A stretch of 13,928 nt of DNA from Anaerolineae bacterium (GCA_018056405.1 JAGPFT010000023.1:1-13928), one strand, 5' to 3'; shown: positions 1 through 7,515, numbered from the stretch's first letter. Made by a program: numbers and translations. The notes: generated by a model from the letters alone, not told the origin.

Positions 1-130
1 ACCTGTCCCAACGGCTACACCATTGCCGACGGCGACTGATACGCCCCTCCCCACCGACACGCCGCTGCCGACGGCGACGGTGACACCTGTCCCAACGGCT
101 ACACCATTGCCGACGGCAACTCATACGCCC
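1..130 (+). repeat. 84-bp direct repeat inside the Thr/Pro stalk
   Basis: Positions 1-46 recur at 85-130 with only two mismatches by eye; the first 33 bases are identical. The offset of 84 bp equals 28 codons, so the repeat keeps the reading frame and encodes a PVPTATPLPTAT-type segment. This near-identity goes beyond Thr/Pro codon bias and suggests recent in-frame tandem duplication. The first copy is cut by the window edge, so further copies may lie upstream. Confidence 0.8.
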
Positions 131-970
131 AGCCCGACAGCGACGCTCACGCACACGCCGACGGATACGCCGACTGAAACACCATCGCCCACAGCAACCC
201 ACACACCAACTCCCACGATCACGCCGTCACCGACCGTTACGTCGTCACCGACAGCCACGCTCACCCCGTCAGCAACCTATACGCCGTCGCGCACGCCCAC
301 GCCGACGCTCACCTTCACCCCGCCGCCGACGCTCACCTTCACACCCTACCCGTCGCTGACGCCCAGCATCACGCCCTTCGGCGGGGAGCGCACCAGCACG
401 CCGGCGGTCACCGGCTGCACCATCCCTGATGAGTGGATCGCCTATGTGGTACAGCGCGGCGATACGCTGTCCTATCTCTCGCGGCGCTTCGGGCTGACAG
501 TCGCCGAACTCGCTGAAGCGAACTGCATCGAAGACCCAAACAACATCACCGCCGGGCAGCTTCTCTTCGTCCCGCCCGGCAGCAACGTCACGCCGCCCGC
601 GCCGCCTACGTCTGCTGTAGTCGTGCCCACGCGGTTGCCCGGCGACTATCCTAGCTTCAACTGCGACAACCCGGCAGCGACAATCAGCCAGCCATTGGCC
701 GGCACGGTGTTGCGCGGCGCGTTCGCCGTCTACGGCACGGCGACGCACCCCAACTTCCAGTTCTACCGCCTGCAGGTCTCCGGCAGCGGCACCGCCGACA
801 CCGATTTCGCCACGCTGCAAGTCTACACGGCGCAGGTGTACAACGGGCAGCTTGGCACGGTCAACGCCTCGGCCTTCGCGCCCGGCGACTACTGGCTGCG
901 CCTGACCGTCGTGGACATCACCGGCAACTACCCGCCGCAGTGCACGGTGCGCGTGCGCTTCGAGGGCTGA
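2..970 (+). CDS. Secreted LysM protein with Thr/Pro-rich stalk, 5' end outside the window
   Basis: The reading frame is open to the left edge, so the N-terminus, including any signal peptide, is missing; 322 residues are visible. The first ~125 residues are a low-complexity Thr/Pro stalk (TPTATxTP-type repeats), typical of extended extracytoplasmic linkers. A LysM domain follows at about nt 443-577 (starts YVVQRGDTLSYLSRRFGLTV, ends GQLLFVPP), a fold that binds N-acetylglucosamine-containing glycans such as peptidoglycan. The C-terminal ~100 residues (nt ~662-967), beginning CDNPAATISQPLAGTVLRG, look like a compact beta-rich domain ending in a Cys-containing strand; I cannot name it. A TTG at nt 23 lies inside the repeats and is unlikely to be the true start. 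The stop is 2 bp before the next gene, suggesting co-transcription. The role is inferred as a cell-wall-associated surface protein; its exact function is unknown. Confidence 0.8.
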   Translation, partial: PVPTATPLPTATDTPLPTDTPLPTATVTPVPTATPLPTATHTPSPTATLTHTPTDTPTETPSPTATHTPTPTITPSPTVTSSPTATLTPSATYTPSRTPTPTLTFTPPPTLTFTPYPSLTPSITPFGGERTSTPAVTGCTIPDEWIAYVVQRGDTLSYLSRRFGLTVAELAEANCIEDPNNITAGQLLFVPPGSNVTPPAPPTSAVVVPTRLPGDYPSFNCDNPAATISQPLAGTVLRGAFAVYGTATHPNFQFYRLQVSGSGTADTDFATLQVYTAQVYNGQLGTVNASAFAPGDYWLRLTVVDITGNYPPQCTVRVRFEG

Positions 971-972
971 CC

Positions 973-1461
973 ATGACTGAACTTGTGCTGACTTACAGCG
1001 ACTCGCCGCTTGGTGGGCTGGAGATCGCGGGCAGCGACGCCGGGATTCGCGCCATCCACTTCCTGGACGAGCCGCCCCTCGCGCCGGCCACGCCCGATCT
1101 GCCCGCGCCGCTGGTCTCGTGCATCCAGCAGCTTGCCGAATACTTCGCAGGGCAGCGCCGCTCGTTCGAGGTGCCGCTCGACTTGCAGGGCACGCCCTTC
1201 CAACGGCGCGTATGGGAGCTACTCCTGTACATCCCCTTCGGCGAGACGCGCACCTACCTGGACATCGCCCTGGCCCTGGGTGACGCGAAGGCTGTGCGCG
1301 CCGTCGGCGCTGCCAACGGCCAGAATCCGGTGCCCATCATCGTCCCCTGTCACCGCGTCATTGGCGGGGACGGGACCCTAATCGGCTATGGGGGCGGGCT
1401 GTGGCGCAAGGAATGGCTGCTGGCCCACGAGAGGCACCCCGTGCAGGCCCGTCTGTTCTGA
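973..1461 (+). CDS. ogt: Methylated-DNA--[protein]-cysteine S-methyltransferase
   Basis: This is a 162-residue O6-alkylguanine-DNA alkyltransferase, a suicide DNA-repair protein that moves the alkyl group from O6-alkylguanine to its own cysteine. The catalytic motif PCHRVI is at residues 125-130 with Cys126 as acceptor. The DNA-binding segment (FQRRVWELL, residues 76-84; RAVGAANGQNPVPIIVPCHR, 109-128) and the closing GYGGGLWRKEWLL (138-150) are all family hallmarks. The length fits the short Ogt-type class without an Ada N-terminal domain. I chose the ATG at 973 over an upstream in-frame start at 940, because 940 would overlap the preceding gene and GAGG at 962-965 is suitably placed for 973. 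The 2-bp gap to the upstream LysM gene suggests translational coupling. The enzyme acts in the cytoplasm. Confidence 0.93.
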   Translation: MTELVLTYSDSPLGGLEIAGSDAGIRAIHFLDEPPLAPATPDLPAPLVSCIQQLAEYFAGQRRSFEVPLDLQGTPFQRRVWELLLYIPFGETRTYLDIALALGDAKAVRAVGAANGQNPVPIIVPCHRVIGGDGTLIGYGGGLWRKEWLLAHERHPVQARLF

Positions 1462-1480
1462 TGCTCGCTCCTTCACTTTA

Positions 1481-1570
1481 TCTCACCCCCACTCGGTGCT
1501 GACGCGCCTCGTGGCCCCCTCTCCGACGTGGAGAGAGGGCTGGCCGGGCGCAGCGAGGCCGGGGGGGAGG
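1481..1570 (+). repeat. Palindromic intergenic repeat, copy A (~90 bp)
   Basis: It is bounded by degenerate terminal inverted repeats, TCTCACCCCC at 1481-1490 and GGGGGGGAGG at 1561-1570. The centre is a CCCTCTCC / GGAGAGAGGG inverted repeat at 1517-1539. The left arm (GGTGCTGACGCGCCTCGTGG) and right arm (GCCGGGCGCAGCGAGGCC) match the corresponding arms of copy C in the same orientation. It is the most diverged of the three full copies. The rest of the 1462-1750 gap shows no gene apart from the tRNA promoter. Confidence 0.75.
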
Positions 1571-1708
1571 TAAACGAAGCAAGCCGACCTTTATGCTTTC
1601 TGGATGGCTGTTCGTCCCTGAACTTTGTTGGGGGGAAGGGGCTGGGGGATAGAGGCGTTCTGGCAATTGCTCAACAACTTGTTCGTGGCCCCCTCCCGCG
1701 ATTTACCC

Positions 1709-1737
1709 TTCCCGATTCGGGGATTCCTCACTATAAT
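1709..1737 (+). promoter_or_regulatory. Probable sigma70-type promoter of tRNA-Leu
   Basis: A perfect TATAAT -10 hexamer lies at 1732-1737, about 14 bp upstream of the mature tRNA 5' end. At a 17-bp spacing the -35 position reads TTCCCG (1709-1714), a poor match to TTGACA. Location and -10 support a promoter; the -35 is uncertain. Confidence 0.5.
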
Positions 1738-1750
1738 GAAACACGCCAGC

Positions 1751-1832
1751 GGGGAAGTGGCGGAAGTGGCAGACGCGCATGACTTAGGATCATGTGGAGC
1801 GATCCATGTGGGTTCGAGTCCCACCTTCCCCA
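1751..1832 (+). tRNA. tRNA-Leu (anticodon UAG)
   Basis: An 82-nt cloverleaf can be folded by eye. The acceptor stem is GGGGAAG (1751-1757) with CTTCCCC (1825-1831). The D stem is GCG/CGC (1760-1762, 1774-1776). The anticodon stem CATGA/TCATG (1778-1782, 1790-1794) encloses loop CTTAGGA with anticodon TAG at 1785-1787. There is a long variable arm (TGGA GCGA TCCA, 1795-1806) typical of class II tRNAs. The T arm is GTGGG TTCGAGT CCCAC (1808-1824). The discriminator is A1832, as expected for leucine. The 3' CCA is not encoded; TCG follows. It decodes CUA and, by wobble, other CUN codons. Confidence 0.96.
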
Positions 1833-1839
1833 TCGCGCG

Positions 1840-1866
1840 GGGCGCGCGTCGCAGCGCCCTGTTTTT
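1840..1866 (+). terminator. Rho-independent terminator after tRNA-Leu
   Basis: GGGCGC (1840-1845) pairs with GCGCCC (1854-1859) around an 8-nt loop and is followed directly by TGTTTTT (1860-1866). Its position just after the tRNA and before the tig promoter fits ending the tRNA transcript. Confidence 0.75.
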
Positions 1867-1921
1867 ATGCGTAAGACCTCTGCAAGAAATCCCGCCGCTG
1901 ATGGTCGCTGGTTAGCCGCAA

Positions 1922-1930
1922 TGTTATAAT
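1922..1930 (+). promoter_or_regulatory. Extended -10 promoter of the tig-clpP-clpX operon
   Basis: TGTTATAAT at 1922-1930 is a perfect TATAAT with an upstream TGn element. No good -35 hexamer is visible at the expected spacing, which is normal for extended -10 promoters. Initiation would fall near 1937, giving a leader of about 22 nt before the tig ATG at 1959. Confidence 0.6.
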
Positions 1931-1958
1931 CGCGTGGTGCGAGACAGTGAAGGACAGC

Positions 1959-3506
1959 ATGTTGAACGTTCAAACCGATCACCTGGAAAACCACACCGCC
2001 CGCTTGACCGTCGAAGTGGACGCCGAGCGCATTGACAAGGCGATGCGCGAGGCAGCGCGTCGCCTCAGCCACCGCGCCAAGATTCCCGGCTTCCGCCCTG
2101 GCAAGGCTCCGTATAACCTCGTCCTGAACCTGTTCGGACGCGAGTACGTGCTCGACCAGGCGCTGGAGACCATCGGAAACGACATCTACCGCGAGGCGCT
2201 GGAAGCATCGGGCATCGAGCCGTTCGCGCCAGGCAGCCTCGAAAACATCTCCGAGGACGGGCGGAGGCTTGTGTTCATCGTGCCCAAGCAGCCTACAGTC
2301 ACCCTGGGCGACTATCGCGCCATCCGCGTGGAAGCCGAGGCTGAGGAAGTGACCGACGAGATGGTCAACGAGGCGATGGAACAACTGCGCGAGAGCCAGG
2401 CATTGCTCGAGCCTGTCGAGCGCCCGGCGCAGTTGGGCGACGTGGTGACGATGGAGTACCTGGAGGCCACCGTCCTCATCAGACACGACGACGATGAGGA
2501 CGATGCCCTCGATGCCCTCGATGCTCTCGATGATGAAGGTGAAGAGGACGACGAGGACGACGAGGACGATGAGGAAGACGACAAGGACGACAAGAACGAT
2601 GTGACCCTGCTTCACCGTCACGACTTCGATGTCGTCCTGCACGGCGACAAGCGCGACCTGCTTCCTGGCCTCGCGGCAAAGATCGTCGGCATGAGCGCCG
2701 GGGACAAAGCCGAATTCGAGCTAGAAATCCCTGCCGACCATGAGGATACGCTGATCGCGGGGGAGACCGTGCGCGTTGAGGCCCATGTCGCTCAGGTGAA
2801 ATCGCGCACGCTGCCCGAATGGAGCGACGCGCTGGCCAAGACCCTGAGCGAGGGTGAGTTCGAGACGATCTTGGAGCTTCGCCAGGGTGTGCGCAAGCAA
2901 CTGACCGAGCTGGCCGAACAGGAGACACGGGAGTTCATCGCCGAAGAGGCCTTAGCAGAGATAGTTGAAGGGGCGACGCTCAGCTATCCTGAAGAAGCTG
3001 TTCAGGAGAAGGTCTCTGAACTGGTGGCAGAGATGGAGAATACGGTGCTGCGCGGGCAGGGCCTGACGCTCAAGGACTTTCTGCAGATCAGCGGCATGAC
3101 CGAGGAGGAATTGCGCGAGCGGTACCGCGATCGGGCGGAACGGCGCACGAGAAGCACCTTGGTGTTCAACGAATTCCTGCGCCAGGAGAATGTGCTCGCT
3201 TCCGACGCCGATATTGACGCCGAGATCGAGCGCATGAGCGCCTCCTTCGACGAGGAGCAAGCACCAGTGTTCAAGCAGTATTTCTCCAGCCCGCAAGGCC
3301 GCTGGAGCATCGGCACCGATCTGATCGCCAGCCGGGGGATTGAGCGGTTGGTGGCCATTGCCAGGGGCGAAGACATCCCTGTTCCCAACCCGGCAGCCGA
3401 TGAGCAGCCTGCCGCCGCAGAAGAGTCCGCTGGCGAGATGGGTGTCGTTGCGCCGGTGATCGTGCCGGAGGACAACGACGGCGGCGCGACGGCTGAAGAA
3501 GGGTAA
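1959..3506 (+). CDS. tig: Trigger factor (ribosome-associated chaperone) with acidic insert
   Basis: This 515-residue protein is the ribosome-bound chaperone that meets nascent chains at the exit tunnel. The N-terminal ribosome-binding domain starts NVQTDHLENHTARLTVEV and has the ribosome-docking signature GFRPGKAP (44-51). The FKBP-like PPIase domain starts at GDVVTMEY (160-167), is split by an acidic tract at 177-214, and resumes as DFDVVLHGDKRDLLPGLAAK up to about 284. The C-terminal substrate-cradling domain runs to about 470, followed by an Ala/Glu/Pro-rich tail. Trigger factors are usually around 430-450 residues; the insert and tail explain the excess. I chose ATG 1959 (AAGGA at 1950-1954) over an in-frame GTG at 1947, which has no ribosome-binding site. 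It is the first gene of tig-clpP-clpX, a common pairing of folding with proteolysis. Confidence 0.95.
   Translation: MLNVQTDHLENHTARLTVEVDAERIDKAMREAARRLSHRAKIPGFRPGKAPYNLVLNLFGREYVLDQALETIGNDIYREALEASGIEPFAPGSLENISEDGRRLVFIVPKQPTVTLGDYRAIRVEAEAEEVTDEMVNEAMEQLRESQALLEPVERPAQLGDVVTMEYLEATVLIRHDDDEDDALDALDALDDEGEEDDEDDEDDEEDDKDDKNDVTLLHRHDFDVVLHGDKRDLLPGLAAKIVGMSAGDKAEFELEIPADHEDTLIAGETVRVEAHVAQVKSRTLPEWSDALAKTLSEGEFETILELRQGVRKQLTELAEQETREFIAEEALAEIVEGATLSYPEEAVQEKVSELVAEMENTVLRGQGLTLKDFLQISGMTEEELRERYRDRAERRTRSTLVFNEFLRQENVLASDADIDAEIERMSASFDEEQAPVFKQYFSSPQGRWSIGTDLIASRGIERLVAIARGEDIPVPNPAADEQPAAAEESAGEMGVVAPVIVPEDNDGGATAEEG
2487..2600 (+). repeat. Low-complexity acidic tract coding repeats within tig
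   Basis: It encodes residues 177-214 of trigger factor, of which 28 of 38 are Asp or Glu. At DNA level it holds three 9-bp units, GATGCCCTC twice then GATGCTCTC (2502-2528), giving DAL repeats. Iterated GAC/GAG codons follow. Replication slippage is a likely origin. Confidence 0.85.
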
Positions 3507-3568
3507 GCATTCCGGCGGCGGCGTGAGCCAGTCCGCTGGTCATGATTGCGAGCAAGGAGCGACATCCT

Positions 3569-4198
3569 ATGGACCTCTACAATGGCTTGATCCCGATGGT
3601 CATCGAAACCAGTGGCCGGGGCGAGCGTGCCTACGACATCTACTCACTGCTGCTCAAGGAGCGCATCGTCTTCCTGGGCACCGGCATCAGCGACCAGATT
3701 GCCAACCTGATCGTCGCCCAGCTTCTCTACCTGAACCGTGAGGACCCGGAGCGCGAGATTCAGATGTATATCAACTCACCGGGCGGCATGATCTATGCGG
3801 GGCTGGCCATCTACGACACCATGCGCCAGATCAGCGCGCCGGTGATGACGGTGGCCGTTGGCCTGACGGCCTCCTTCGGGACCGTGTTGCTGACGGCGGG
3901 CACTAAAGGCCGTCGCTTCGCCCTGCCCAGCGCGACCATTCACATGCATCAGCCCTGGACTTCGGGCGGCGGCGGCCAGGCGACCGACATCGAAATCCAG
4001 GCCCGCGAGATTCTGCGCCAGCGCGATCTGCTCAATACCATCCTGTCGGAGCGCACCGGGCAGCCGCTGAGCCGTATCGAAGAGGACACCGACCGCGACT
4101 TCTACATGACGGCGCAGCAGGCCAAAGACTACGGCCTCATTGACGACATCCTCATCCCCCCGGCCAAAGAAGACAAGAGCAAGAAAGACGGGAAATAG
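3569..4198 (+). CDS. clpP: ATP-dependent Clp protease proteolytic subunit
   Basis: This 209-residue serine peptidase of family S14 forms the double-heptamer chamber that degrades substrates unfolded by ClpX. The catalytic triad is visible: Ser102 in GLTASFGTVLL, His127 in IHMHQP and Asp177 in EEDTDRDFY. The oxyanion-forming INSPGG (68-73) and the conserved GQATDIEIQAREIL (136-149) are present. The residue after the catalytic Ser is Phe instead of the common Met. I chose ATG 3569, which has AAGGAG at 3554-3559; an in-frame ATG at 3542 has no ribosome-binding site, and family members usually begin just before xYNGLIPMVIE. It lies 62 nt after tig and 11 nt before clpX, in one operon. The Lys-rich tail (KEDKSKKDGK) is probably disordered. 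Confidence 0.96.
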   Translation: MDLYNGLIPMVIETSGRGERAYDIYSLLLKERIVFLGTGISDQIANLIVAQLLYLNREDPEREIQMYINSPGGMIYAGLAIYDTMRQISAPVMTVAVGLTASFGTVLLTAGTKGRRFALPSATIHMHQPWTSGGGGQATDIEIQAREILRQRDLLNTILSERTGQPLSRIEEDTDRDFYMTAQQAKDYGLIDDILIPPAKEDKSKKDGK

Positions 4199-4209
4199 GG
4201 GTAGGTATC

Positions 4210-5499
4210 GTGAGCTATCTGATCGGACCGCAACGCTGTTCGTTCTGCCGGCGCTCCATCGAAGAGGTAGGCCAGCTCATCCCTGGGCCGGACGGCGTGT
4301 TCATCTGCGACGAGTGCGTTCACCTGTGCTACGACATTCTGCACGAGCAGAGCGCGGGCAGCGAGGGGGACTTCCGCGTGGAGAACGTGCCCTCTCCGCG
4401 CGAGATTCTGGCCGAGCTGGATAAGTACGTCATTGGCCAGGACAAAGCCAAGCGCGTGCTCTCGGTGGCCGTCTACAACCACTACCAGCGCGTCAACGCC
4501 GGCGGGGCCATTGCCGATGTTGAGCTGGACAAGAGCAATGTTCTGCTCATCGGGCCGACCGGCAGCGGCAAGACGCTGCTGGCGCAGACCCTGGCCCGCC
4601 TGCTGGACGTGCCTTTTTGCATCTCCGACGCGACCTCGCTCACTGAGGCCGGGTACGTCGGTGAGGATGTGGAGAACATCCTGCTGCGCTTGATCCAGGC
4701 GGCGGACTATGACATCGCCCGCGCGCAGAAGGGTATCATCTACATTGACGAGCTGGACAAGACCACGCGCAAGAGCGGCGACAACCCGTCCATCACCCGC
4801 GACGTGAGCGGCGAAGGCGTGCAGCAAGCTCTGCTCAAGATCATCGAGGGGACGATTGCCAACGTCCCACCCCAGGGTGGGCGCAAGCACCCGCACCAGG
4901 AATTCATCCAGATTGACACGCGCAACATCCTGTTCATCTGCGGCGGCACCTTCGACGGCCTGCACGAGATCATCGCCGACCGGGTGGGCGTCAAGGGTGC
5001 GTTGGGCTTCGACAGGGCGGGCACGGCCACCAATGTCACCGAGAGCCAACTGTTGCACCAGGTCTCGCCCGAAGACCTGATCAAGTTTGGCATGATCCCC
5101 GAACTGGTAGGGCGGCTGCCGGTCACGACGGTGGTAGACCCGCTCGACCGCGAGACGCTCGTGCGTGTGCTCACCGAGCCGAAGAACGCGCTCGTCAAGC
5201 AGTTCCAGCAGATGTTCGCCCTGGATAACGTTGAGCTAATCTTCACCGACGACGCCCTGCGCGCCGCGGCAGACCTGGCCTCCGAGCGCGAGACTGGCGC
5301 GCGCGGCCTGCGCAGTATCATCGAAGCGGCGCTGCTCGATGTGATGTTCGAGATTCCCTCGCACCGCGACATCATCAAGCGCGTCATTGTGGACGCCGAG
5401 GCCATTACCGGGCGCGGTCGCCCGCAGATCGTCGTTGAGGGGGACCGGCAGCTTCAGTGGCGTGACGACGGCTCGCTGGCGCACCAGCCTGCCGCCTGA
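4210..5499 (+). CDS. clpX: ATP-dependent Clp protease ATP-binding subunit ClpX
   Basis: This 429-residue AAA+ unfoldase feeds substrates to ClpP. The N-terminal zinc-binding domain has Cys10, Cys13, Cys33 and Cys36 (CSFC and CDEC pairs). Walker A is GPTGSGKT (115-122), the pore-1 loop GYVG (148-151), Walker B IIYIDELDK (176-184), the RKH pore motif at 225-227, sensor 1 near NILFICGGTFDG and sensor 2 GARGLRS (363-369). The ClpP-docking loop, usually IGF, appears to be LGF (265-267). Length and domain order are normal for the family. Translation starts at GTG 4210, the codon just before the zinc domain, with AGG a few bases upstream. It is the last gene of tig-clpP-clpX and is followed by a strong terminator. 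Confidence 0.97.
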   Translation: MSYLIGPQRCSFCRRSIEEVGQLIPGPDGVFICDECVHLCYDILHEQSAGSEGDFRVENVPSPREILAELDKYVIGQDKAKRVLSVAVYNHYQRVNAGGAIADVELDKSNVLLIGPTGSGKTLLAQTLARLLDVPFCISDATSLTEAGYVGEDVENILLRLIQAADYDIARAQKGIIYIDELDKTTRKSGDNPSITRDVSGEGVQQALLKIIEGTIANVPPQGGRKHPHQEFIQIDTRNILFICGGTFDGLHEIIADRVGVKGALGFDRAGTATNVTESQLLHQVSPEDLIKFGMIPELVGRLPVTTVVDPLDRETLVRVLTEPKNALVKQFQQMFALDNVELIFTDDALRAAADLASERETGARGLRSIIEAALLDVMFEIPSHRDIIKRVIVDAEAITGRGRPQIVVEGDRQLQWRDDGSLAHQPAA

Positions 5500-5527
5500 T
5501 CGTATCCGCCGACTACGCGCACCTGTT

Positions 5528-5564
5528 CCGTCTCCGGCCCAACCCGCCGGAGACGGTTTGTTGT
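5528..5564 (+). terminator. Rho-independent terminator of tig-clpP-clpX
   Basis: CCGTCTCCGG (5528-5537) and CCGGAGACGG (5547-5556) form a perfect 10-bp stem around a 9-nt loop, followed by TTTGTTGT (5557-5564). It lies 28 bp after the clpX stop and is the strongest terminator in the window. Confidence 0.88.
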
Positions 5565-5621
5565 AGGCCTGTGGCTTGCGAGTGCGTGCAAAACCTGTCA
5601 GGTAGTGGGTGCTCACCTTAG

Positions 5622-5712
5622 CCTCACCCCCAGCCTCGCTGTGCTCGCTTGCTCCCTCTCCACGTCGTGGAGAGGGGGCGGCGAGGCGCGTCAGCGCCGA
5701 GCGGGGGTGAGG
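5622..5712 (-). repeat. Palindromic intergenic repeat, copy B (91 bp, inverted relative to A and C)
   Basis: Perfect 10-bp terminal inverted repeats, CCTCACCCCC (5622-5631) and GGGGGTGAGG (5703-5712), flank a perfect 10-bp central hairpin, CCCTCTCCAC (5654-5663) and GTGGAGAGGG (5667-5676). The two arms between ends and centre differ from each other. The right arm of B matches the reverse complement of the left arms of A and C, so B lies in the opposite orientation, shown here as minus. It sits between the clpX terminator and the promoter of the next gene. Confidence 0.85.
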
Positions 5713-5753
5713 CTTCGCCAACGGTGAAACGGTGTGCACCCTTCCCATGCTCG

Positions 5754-5762
5754 TGGTATACT
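5754..5762 (+). promoter_or_regulatory. Extended -10 promoter of the SH3b lipoprotein gene
   Basis: TGGTATACT combines a TGn element with TATACT at 5757-5762. No convincing -35 is visible. Initiation near 5769 would leave a leader of about 23 nt before the ATG at 5792, with GGAGG at 5783-5787 as ribosome-binding site. Confidence 0.5.
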
Positions 5763-5791
5763 GCCGCCATCGCGCAACATGGGGAGGGGGT

Positions 5792-7423
5792 ATGGAGCGT
5801 CCGCCATTATGCTGGCTGCTGGCTGTCGCGCTGGCTCTGCTGGCCGCGCTGACGGCCTGCACGCTGACCCAGGACAAACCGCCGCTCTTCGTGACGGCAA
5901 CGCTGTTGGCGTCTCTGGATGCGCCTGCGCCCACTGAGACACCACTGCTGCCACCGACCGAGACGCCGGTGCTGCTGCCCAGCGCGACGCCCGCCCCACC
6001 GGACACGCCGGTTGTCGGGCAAACCAGCACGCCTACACTTAGTACGGCTCTGCCGTCCGCCACGCCCGCGCCCACGCGCACCCGACCCGGCCCCACCGCG
6101 CTGCCGCCGCTCGACGACGGCAGTGGCAACGTGGTGCCCGGCACGGGCGGTGCAGTCGCTCAGTTTTCGCCTGTCGCTGGCCTGGACGCCCTGCCGGCCA
6201 CGCTCTACTACCTGTCAGCGGACGGCGGAAGTCCCCAGGTGTGGCGGCTGCGCATTGGCCTGACCTATCCCGAACAGCTCACCTTCAGCCCGGACGGAGT
6301 CGTGGCTTTCGATGTAGCGCCGGACGGTACCCTGGCCTATCTGACACCGGGGGGCGGGCTGATCGTCAGCGGGATTCCGCTGCTGCCGCCAGCGGCAGAT
6401 GGGGGCCAGGCCCAGGTCACGGCTATCGCTTGGGCACCGAGCGGCGCATGGCTGGCCTACACGGTGAGCACGCCGGGCGCTGCCGGGACATCGGGCGGGG
6501 CGCACGACGTGGACGGCCTATGGCTGCGCAGCAGCGACGGCAACACTGTGCGCTTGCAGCCCAGCGTTTACGCGCCCGACGACAGCCGGCGCGTCTTCAG
6601 CGGGCCACTGCGCTGGCGTCCAGACAGCAGCGAAATCCTGGCCGGGTACGAGAGTAGTGCGGGTGCAGCCTTCTGCCGCGTGATCCTCAGCAACAGCACG
6701 CTGCTGCCGCTGTGGGATGTGGCAAGCCTGCCACCCGACTCCTTCACCGCCGCTGCGTGGAATGACAATGGCACGGCCATCATCGCCAGCGGCGCGGGCA
6801 GCGTGCTTTATGTTGAGCCGGACACGCTGCAAGCCCGCCCGTTGATCGCGCCCGATTCCGGCTTCTGGCCGGTGGAAGCGCGCCAGTTTGCGGAGGGCAC
6901 GCTGGCTTTCCTGGACGCGCCGCCCGGCGCGCCGCGCGCGATCTACCTTGTGCCGCGCGGGGGGAGCACGCCTGTGCCCATCGCCAGTGGGCTGCCCGCG
7001 TCCGGCGCGCTCGACGTGCTGTGGGACGATTTCGCCCGCCAAGTGATCATTGTCGCGCACGAGTCTGGGGGCGCACCGCTCGGCACGCCCGCCCTGTACG
7101 ACACCGCCGGAGGTCTCTATGACCTGACGCCGCTCACCGGGCCGGTTGGCGCGCCGCGCTGGGGGCCGGCGTTCAAAGCCGGCGACGAGGCGCGTGTGCA
7201 AACGAGCGAAGGCGATCCGCTCAACCTGCGGGCGGAGCCGGGCGGCGAGGTTCTGCTGAGTCTGGTGAACGGATCGCGGGTGCGCGTCAGCGGGGGGCCG
7301 CGCGTCCAGGAAGGCTACCGCTGGTGGCGCGTGCAGACACCCAACGGCGTTAGCGGGTGGGTGGTCGAGGCGGTGCGCGATGGGCAGGGCAACCTGCTGC
7401 GCACGCTGCTGCCGGTTGGGTGA
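5792..7423 (+). CDS. Lipoprotein with Thr/Pro linker, beta-propeller-like core and C-terminal SH3b domain
   Basis: This 543-residue exported lipoprotein has a signal peptide of residues 1-22 with lipobox LTAC and Cys23 as predicted lipidation site. A Thr/Pro-rich linker spans about 38-115. The middle region (about 135-460) has repeated strand patterns such as LYYLSADGGSPQVWRLRI, LTFSPDGVVAFDVAPDGTLA and WAPSGAWLAY, resembling TolB/WD40-type propellers. The last ~75 residues (LNLRAEPGGEVLLSL, WWRVQTPNGVSGWVVEAV) form a bacterial SH3 domain, a fold that often binds cell-wall peptides. I chose ATG 5792 over an in-frame GTG at 5732 because it begins the signal peptide and follows AGGGGG. It appears to be a single-gene unit with its own promoter. 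The function is unknown; a wall-attached scaffold or sensor is inference only. Confidence 0.85.
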   Translation: MERPPLCWLLAVALALLAALTACTLTQDKPPLFVTATLLASLDAPAPTETPLLPPTETPVLLPSATPAPPDTPVVGQTSTPTLSTALPSATPAPTRTRPGPTALPPLDDGSGNVVPGTGGAVAQFSPVAGLDALPATLYYLSADGGSPQVWRLRIGLTYPEQLTFSPDGVVAFDVAPDGTLAYLTPGGGLIVSGIPLLPPAADGGQAQVTAIAWAPSGAWLAYTVSTPGAAGTSGGAHDVDGLWLRSSDGNTVRLQPSVYAPDDSRRVFSGPLRWRPDSSEILAGYESSAGAAFCRVILSNSTLLPLWDVASLPPDSFTAAAWNDNGTAIIASGAGSVLYVEPDTLQARPLIAPDSGFWPVEARQFAEGTLAFLDAPPGAPRAIYLVPRGGSTPVPIASGLPASGALDVLWDDFARQVIIVAHESGGAPLGTPALYDTAGGLYDLTPLTGPVGAPRWGPAFKAGDEARVQTSEGDPLNLRAEPGGEVLLSLVNGSRVRVSGGPRVQEGYRWWRVQTPNGVSGWVVEAVRDGQGNLLRTLLPVG

Positions 7424-7515
7424 GCGAGCCGGGCCGCTCAATCCTTCACATGCGAAGAGAGATTTCGAATTGCGGATTGCGGAGTTCGAATTGGATGACT
7501 TTCTGGACTGTGCAT

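Noticed and set aside
20..400. Short regular repeats at the left edge considered as a CRISPR array or satellite
   Set aside because: The periodicity is in multiples of 3 and encodes Thr/Pro continuously in the frame of a LysM protein; there are no unique spacers of constant length.
1731..2642. 303-codon open frame on the minus strand opposite tRNA-Leu and tig
   Set aside because: It runs through the tRNA and antisense to trigger factor. Its Val/Leu/Ile-rich segment is only the complement of the GAC/GAG acidic tract.
7421..7440. TGAGCG/CGCTCA hairpin at the stop of the SH3b lipoprotein gene
   Set aside because: The stem is 6 bp with no following T-run, so it is not supported as a terminator.
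7469..7494. TTCGAATTG repeated either side of CGGATTGCGGAG
   Set aside because: TTCGAA is self-complementary and the copies are very short; no flanking structure supports a binding site or repeat element.
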